Shown here: piece after piece, positions 59,649 through 64,000 of the stretch | How the letters are laid out: each line of letters opens with the position of its first letter | Numbering within the stretch: the first letter of the stretch is position 1 | From: Pseudopedobacter sp037968815 | GTDB lineage: Bacteria; Bacteroidota; Bacteroidia; Sphingobacteriales; Sphingobacteriaceae | Reading direction: 5' to 3' | Assembly (NCBI GenBank): GCA_037968815.1 | Contig: JBBKWF010000004.1 | Span: 248,001 to 312,000, forward strand | DNA length: 64,000 bases | Notes under the pieces: model-generated | The model's input: only the letters and a program-made list of their open reading frames with translations | Told to the model about the DNA's origin: nothing | The model's database searches: none | Translations under genes and position numbers: made by a program

Positions 59649-60548
59649 ATGTATCAGAAAATTAAGAAATACATCGAAATTTCACCACGGGAGTTTAGAG
59701 GCATGGTTGTGCTTGTTGTAATTTTGCTTTTTATTTATGGTGCGCCATATATTTATGAGCGGGTAATGGGCGAACCCCTTAAAATCACTATAGAAACATT
59801 AACGCCAAAAATTGCTGAAATTGAGTCTTTTGATGAAAAGAAAGATGGTTTTTACGCTACTGACACAAAACCAATAAAAGGTGAGCTTTTTGAATTTAAT
59901 CCAAATAATTTATCGGTTGAAAACTGGAAACGATTAGGGCTTAGTGAAAAACAAGCACTTAGTATTAAAAAGTACGAGGCTAAAGGTGGTAAGTTTAGAA
60001 AGCTTGAAGATGTTAAAAAGATGTATCCTATTACTGAAGAGATGTATCATCGGTTAGAACCTTATATTAGAATACCTATGGAAGAGCAGGCTTTTAATGC
60101 TTATCCAGACAATAAAAAGGCCACTTCTTTTGCTCCCCAAGCACCAGTAGACGTGGAGCTGAACAGTGCCGACTCTACTACTTTGGTTACTGTTAGAGGT
60201 ATCGGGCCATCATTTGCTTCTAGAATTATAAAGTATAGAGATAGATTGGGCGGATTTGTATCGCTAAATCAACTACGTGAGGTTTTTGGTGTTGACTCGG
60301 CTAAGTTTGATCAGATATCACCGCAAATGAATATTAATGTGCAAAATATTAGAAAGATTAATATTAACCGATGTACTTTAGAAGAGATTAGACTGTTTCC
60401 ATACCTGCGCTATAAGCAAGCCAGTGCAATTATTGCCTATAGAAATCAACATGGAAAGTTCTCGAATACCTCAGATTTGAATAAAATTGCGATATTGGAC
60501 CCAGAACTTATTCAAAAAATTGCACCCTATTTAAATTTCAATGATTGA
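59649..60548 (+). CDS. ComEA-like helix-hairpin-helix protein
   Basis: A 299-residue protein with an N-terminal membrane helix (GMVVLVVILLFIYGAPYIY) and three helix-hairpin-helix-type units: FNPNNLSVENWKRLGLSEKQALSIKKYEAKGGKFRKLEDVKKMY; VELNSADSTTLVTVRGIGPSFASRIIKYRDRLGGFVSLNQLREVFG; and ININRCTLEEIRLFPYLRYKQASAIIAYRNQHGKF. ComEA-type proteins bind incoming DNA in the periplasm during transformation; multi-HhH versions are usual in Bacteroidota. Its end overlaps the apt start by eight bases. The DNA-uptake role is by family analogy. Confidence 0.88.
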   Translation: MYQKIKKYIEISPREFRGMVVLVVILLFIYGAPYIYERVMGEPLKITIETLTPKIAEIESFDEKKDGFYATDTKPIKGELFEFNPNNLSVENWKRLGLSEKQALSIKKYEAKGGKFRKLEDVKKMYPITEEMYHRLEPYIRIPMEEQAFNAYPDNKKATSFAPQAPVDVELNSADSTTLVTVRGIGPSFASRIIKYRDRLGGFVSLNQLREVFGVDSAKFDQISPQMNINVQNIRKININRCTLEEIRLFPYLRYKQASAIIAYRNQHGKFSNTSDLNKIAILDPELIQKIAPYLNFND

Positions 60549-61071
60549 AACTAGCATAAAGAATAGCATTAGAGACATTCCAGATTTTCCAAAACCCGGA
60601 ATTATTTTCAAAGATATTACCCCAATATTAAAGGATCAAAAACTGTGTACGGCAATAATTGATGCTTTTGTAGCTGAGCTTAAAGATTTGGAATTTGATG
60701 CGATAGCTGGTATTGAAAGTAGAGGTTTTTTGTTTGGATTGATGCTTGCCAATAGGTTAAATGTGCCCTTTATTCCGATTAGAAAAGCTGGGAAATTACC
60801 TTTTAAAACTATTCAACAATCTTATGATTTAGAATATGGATCTGCTATTTTAGAAATCCATGAAGATGCTTTTGAACCAGGAACAAGAGTTTTAATTCAT
60901 GATGATTTATTGGCAACAGGAGGAACCGTAGAAGCAACTTCTTTATTAATTGAAAAAATGAAAGGTGTAATCTCTGGGTTTTCTTTTTTAATTAGCCTTG
61001 ATTTTTTAGGTGGGGAAGAAAGATTGAAAAACTTTTCTGAAAACTTTTACACCTTGGCAAATTATAAATAG
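60541..61071 (+). CDS. apt: Adenine phosphoribosyltransferase
   Basis: Salvages adenine to AMP with PRPP. The 176-residue protein has IPDFPKPGIIFKDITPIL, AGIESRGFLFG, FIPIRKAGKLP (base-side loop) and the PRPP motif VLIHDDLLATGGTVEA. The ATG overlaps the ComEA-like gene by eight bases, giving coupled translation though no functional link. Convergent with the dehydrogenase gene, 15 bases apart. Confidence 0.97.
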   Translation: MIETSIKNSIRDIPDFPKPGIIFKDITPILKDQKLCTAIIDAFVAELKDLEFDAIAGIESRGFLFGLMLANRLNVPFIPIRKAGKLPFKTIQQSYDLEYGSAILEIHEDAFEPGTRVLIHDDLLATGGTVEATSLLIEKMKGVISGFSFLISLDFLGGEERLKNFSENFYTLANYK

Positions 61072-61086
61072 GTCCCCTTTTGTTCT

Positions 61087-62172
61087 TTATGACAAATGAG
61101 CTAGACCTAATTTTTCAGCAACTTCATTCAAATCTTTAACAACAGCATCAATTAAAGGGATACCCTTGATCTTACGTTCTTTTTCTGCTTCAACTTCTGG
61201 CTCTCCAGGGATAATTACTTTTTGATTCTCATTGATTGGAGTTGCACTTTTAAAGCGTTCTATCCAATTATCCATGTTTGCTTTAAAGTCATCTATAGGT
61301 CGGAAGCCATCAACTCGCATGGCGCCTAAAAAATGCCCTAACCCTTCACCGGGTTGATTAGGTAGCGGATCCATAAAAGCAACAAAAGGGGGTGCCCAAG
61401 GACCATAACTTGCGCCAGATAAAACAGCTGATAAAATATCAACAGTTGCACTTAATCCAAACCCTTTATGACTGCCATGTTCTCTGTCGGAACCTAGTGG
61501 TAAAAGAGAACCACCGCTTTTTAAATCAGCAGGGTTTGTTGCTTTTCCTCCATTTTTATCTTGAACCCAGCCTTCAGGGATATCTTTTCCTTCACGCTGG
61601 GCAATCTCTAGTTTGCCATTTGCGGCAGTTGAAGTCGCCATGTCTATAATCACTGGAGGATATTTTCCTGCAGGAAATCCGTAGCAAATAGGGTTGGTTC
61701 CTAGCATCCTTTCAGAAGAGAAAGTTGGAGCAACCAATGGACTAGCATTAGTTAAAGCATAGCCAATCATATCTTTTTCTACCGCCATTAAAGCGTGATA
61801 GCCCGCAATACCAAAATGATTTGAGTTTTTTACCGCAACCCATCCTGAACCGCATTGCTCTGCTTTCTCAATAGCAACTTGCATGGCAAAAGGAGCTACA
61901 ACCAAACCTAAGCCTGCATCGCCATCTACAGTTGCTGTGCTCGCCGTTTCATGAACAACTCTAATGTTTGGGGTGGGGTTAATTCTTTTCTTCTCCCAAA
62001 GCCTTACATAACCTGTTAAACGAGCTACACCGTGAGAGTCTATTCCTCTTAAGTCTGCTTTTAACAAAACATTAGTGGCTAAATCGGCATGCTCATTAGA
62101 ACATCCCATTTTAATGAAAACAGATTTGGTGAAGTTTCTAAGTTTATCTTCAGAAAATGTAAGGTACTCCAT
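61087..62172 (-). CDS. Malate/L-lactate dehydrogenase family oxidoreductase
   Basis: A 361-residue NAD(P)-dependent 2-hydroxyacid dehydrogenase of the non-Rossmann Ldh2/YlbC family. Signatures include KADLRGIDSHGVARLTGY with the catalytic histidine, VDGDAGLGLVVAPFAMQVAIEKA, VAVKNSNHFGIAGYHALMAVEKDMIGYALTNASPLVAPTF, LGTNPICYGFPA and HGSHKGFGLSATVDILSAVLSGA. Substrate could be malate, lactate, ureidoglycolate or a similar compound; the sequence does not decide. Single gene. Confidence 0.92.
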   Translation of the reverse strand: MEYLTFSEDKLRNFTKSVFIKMGCSNEHADLATNVLLKADLRGIDSHGVARLTGYVRLWEKKRINPTPNIRVVHETASTATVDGDAGLGLVVAPFAMQVAIEKAEQCGSGWVAVKNSNHFGIAGYHALMAVEKDMIGYALTNASPLVAPTFSSERMLGTNPICYGFPAGKYPPVIIDMATSTAANGKLEIAQREGKDIPEGWVQDKNGGKATNPADLKSGGSLLPLGSDREHGSHKGFGLSATVDILSAVLSGASYGPWAPPFVAFMDPLPNQPGEGLGHFLGAMRVDGFRPIDDFKANMDNWIERFKSATPINENQKVIIPGEPEVEAEKERKIKGIPLIDAVVKDLNEVAEKLGLAHLS

Positions 62173-62295
62173 TTGGACTTGATGGTTTGTTTAAAAAAAT
62201 AACAATTGTCAAACCTAATATTTTTAGATTAAAATGCACTTATGAATTTGAATTTTATAATCAGTTAAAAGTATTATTATAAGATTTATTAATGA

Positions 62296-62332
62296 ACAAA
62301 GCAGGTTATGAAATTAATCTAACCTGCTTTGT
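62296..62332 (-). terminator. Hairpin terminator downstream of the CotH-type gene
   Basis: Perfect 13-bp stem ACAAAGCAGGTTA / TAACCTGCTTTGT with an 11-base loop, located 42 bases after the stop of the minus-strand CotH-type gene. The T tract is weak in either direction. Confidence 0.8.
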
Positions 62333-62373
62333 ATAATCAAATATTGATTGGATTCTTTCGAGCCCATAACATC

Positions 62374-63807
62374 TTACTTTAAATAACTCACCACAGCCGC
62401 ATTACGACTAGTTGCATGTGTTTTCAAAGTGCTGATGGCATTATAAAAATCAGACGAACTGTTTAAAAAAGTATATCCTTTTTTCTCTGTAGTTGCATAA
62501 GGTTCAACCAAAGCTGAATATTTGGTGTAAAGCGCTTGCATGCTAGTCGCATTAAAAGGACCATCTATTACTTCTCTTAAATAGCCATCATATTTTGCTT
62601 TATAAACAGCGTCATTATATAAATAACCAATAAGTGGCCAACTTGAGCTATTAAGTCCAGAAAAATTCAGAGAATATGAACCACTCTGTTTTCCGGTTTG
62701 CAAAGCTTCATTATTATCCCAAGGAATCCAAGTCAATAAACTGGTACTAGGGTCGTTATATAAGAAATAGTTGTGTGTCATTCTACCATAGGTATCCCAG
62801 TTTTGAATGGTAGTGTTCACTGCTAAATATTTTAAGAAAATATCAGTATCAAAAATTGCGTTTAAGTTAGTTCTCCAAACACTAGGATCAGTAGTTCTAT
62901 TGGAAGCATGTAATGTAGATAGTAGACTTTTAACATCTGTATAATCTTCATCATCCTCATTGGTTTTTTTAACCATTTCATCAGTATCAAATGAACCGCT
63001 TGCGAAGCTAGCAGCATCACCGTCTGGTTTGTATAAGTTTCCTTTTTTGCTGCTAAACTGTGAGCTTATTACAGTGTCGTCAACTTCTTCTGTAAGTGTG
63101 TATAAGCCAAAATATACTGGGCCATCACCATTATCAACATATACAGTATAAAATGAAGTATGTGAAGCTGCTAAGCCTGCATTTCTAAAAACATCACCAG
63201 CTACTTTTTCCCTAAGAAATGACTTGTCATCATAATTGTTTTTAAGACTTAATTTTTTGAATCCATAAAATCTTTGGTTTTTCAGGATTGGATACTGATC
63301 TTCAAACTCGTCAAAGTCTAATTTAAAAGACAGTTTTAGATTACCGCTTTTCCAAGTTGATTCTAAACTCGAATTACCTTTAAACCTCAATCCAACTCTA
63401 TACCACTCCTTACCATTATGGAAAACCTCTGCAGGTACAAAAACAGGATCTTCATCCTGATCTGATACGCCCCCGGCTGAACCAGGGCTAAAAACTCCGA
63501 ATGTTCCGTATTTATTAGTCATATCAGATAGCATTCTTTCCCATCTTGTTTTGCTGATAACGATATCTAACCTTTGAACCTTAGTATCATCAAATATTAA
63601 ACTAAAGTTTGGATCAGCATCATTGCTATGAGTACTAACCGTCCAATCTGTGGCCGTAAAAGTAGAGTCAGCATAAGTTTCTGTGGTTAAAGTTCCGCCA
63701 CTAATGCTTTCTTGGTTAGCAACTGCAGTAGTGTCTTTTTTACAGGAGATGGCAAATAATGATATAACTGCAAAAGTTACGAGGGATATTGAAATTGTTT
63801 TCTTCAT
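62374..63807 (-). CDS. CotH-type atypical kinase lipoprotein
   Basis: A 477-residue lipoprotein (MKKTISISLVTFAVISLFAISC, lipobox AISC). The CotH domain covers about residues 75-440: VGLRFKGNSSLEST, KLSLKNNYDDKSFLREKVAGDVFRNAGL, VYFGLYTLTEEVDDT, KKGNLYKPDGDAA, TTIQNWDTYGRMTHNYFLY and LTWIPWDNNEAL. Members of this family in spore-formers are atypical secreted protein kinases; the last two blocks hold the acidic catalytic residues. Here it would act on envelope or extracellular proteins. Substrate unknown; no partner is adjacent. Confidence 0.9.
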   Translation of the reverse strand: MKKTISISLVTFAVISLFAISCKKDTTAVANQESISGGTLTTETYADSTFTATDWTVSTHSNDADPNFSLIFDDTKVQRLDIVISKTRWERMLSDMTNKYGTFGVFSPGSAGGVSDQDEDPVFVPAEVFHNGKEWYRVGLRFKGNSSLESTWKSGNLKLSFKLDFDEFEDQYPILKNQRFYGFKKLSLKNNYDDKSFLREKVAGDVFRNAGLAASHTSFYTVYVDNGDGPVYFGLYTLTEEVDDTVISSQFSSKKGNLYKPDGDAASFASGSFDTDEMVKKTNEDDEDYTDVKSLLSTLHASNRTTDPSVWRTNLNAIFDTDIFLKYLAVNTTIQNWDTYGRMTHNYFLYNDPSTSLLTWIPWDNNEALQTGKQSGSYSLNFSGLNSSSWPLIGYLYNDAVYKAKYDGYLREVIDGPFNATSMQALYTKYSALVEPYATTEKKGYTFLNSSSDFYNAISTLKTHATSRNAAVVSYLK

Positions 63808-63854
63808 CTTTTAAATATTAGGTGCTTTGTAGTATTAAAAGATTTATTTCAGAA

Positions 63855-63883
63855 ATTCCTTCGGTCAAAGGAATGTTTTTTTT
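63855..63883 (+). terminator. Orphan terminator-like hairpin
   Basis: Stem ATTCCTT / AAGGAAT with a six-base loop, then G and eight T residues on the plus strand. No plus-strand gene precedes it in the window, so it may end an antisense or small RNA from the CotH-type leader, or be chance. Confidence 0.35.
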
Positions 63884-64000
63884 AAAAAGATCAAGTTTAA
63901 CTATGATAAAACAGTTTTAAACCGTTAGATCAGGATGTAGAGTTTGAAGTTTAGAAAAAATTATTGCAAACCCTAAATAGAAAAAGATAGGTTGAGAGAG

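Noticed and set aside
1..64000. CRISPR arrays, tRNA or rRNA genes, insertion sequences, prophage
   Set aside because: No regularly spaced repeats, cloverleaf sequences, transposases, integrases or phage structural genes were seen on either strand.

Overview
The window is a 64 kb stretch of AT-rich chromosome from a member of the Bacteroidota, most likely of the Sphingobacteriaceae (Pedobacter-like). The evidence is a SusC/SusD pair, DUF4270, DUF3127 and DUF4397-type proteins, lipoproteins with short SC/GC/AC lipoboxes, and -7 promoter elements of the TAnnTTTG type ahead of many genes. Shine-Dalgarno sequences are largely absent and several genes start with TTG or GTG. No genus-specific marker was found, so the assignment is by gene content only. 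I saw no rRNA, tRNA, CRISPR array, insertion sequence or prophage.

Layout. 1-9.6 kb: start of metG (cut by the window edge), an LD-carboxypeptidase, an OxyR regulator with both redox cysteines, then a leftward unit of a glycogen-synthase N-terminal domain, a DUF4270 lipoprotein and glmS. It is divergent from panC-panD and a flippase-like membrane protein. 9.7-18.7 kb: ClC channel, O-methyltransferase, two tandem GH73-LysM hydrolases, and an envelope glycan group (methyltransferase, Wzx-like flippase, GT2) ending in anmK. 19.5-25 kb: SusC, SusD and a DUF4397-like lipoprotein behind an 817 bp gene-free leader. 25.2-30.8 kb: a compact eight-gene type II fatty-acid/polyketide-like operon (ketoreductase, FabZ-like hotdog dehydratase, ACP, ketosynthase, FabI-like reductase, AcpS-type phosphopantetheinyl transferase, alpha/beta hydrolase, PlsC-like acyltransferase). 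This is the most distinctive block of the window.

30.8-48 kb: an RlmL-like methyltransferase, DUF3127, comM/yifB, lipoprotein MsrA, a TetR regulator, a degenerate Rieske-like lipoprotein, pheS, an envelope-stress-like SDR-PspC-LiaF-RDD run, MlaE/MlaF ABC genes, a second methyltransferase, an unknown lipoprotein, aat, murQ and a C-terminal processing protease. 48-64 kb: der, a possible PD-(D/E)XK nuclease beside a MazF-type toxin-antitoxin pair, pgi, sdaA, ssb, mutY, HU, a TPR protein, a 29-residue ribosomal-type protein, RNase G, a ComEA-like protein, apt, a malate/lactate dehydrogenase and a CotH-type kinase lipoprotein.

Functional threads. Wall turnover and amino-sugar recycling recur (LD-carboxypeptidase, two GH73 enzymes, anmK, murQ, glmS). 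DNA metabolism and uptake functions are present (ssb, mutY, HU, comM, ComEA-like). The 25-31 kb operon probably makes a dedicated acyl chain and passes it to a lipid, but its product cannot be read from the sequence. Most transcription units end in clear hairpin terminators, several shared by convergent genes.
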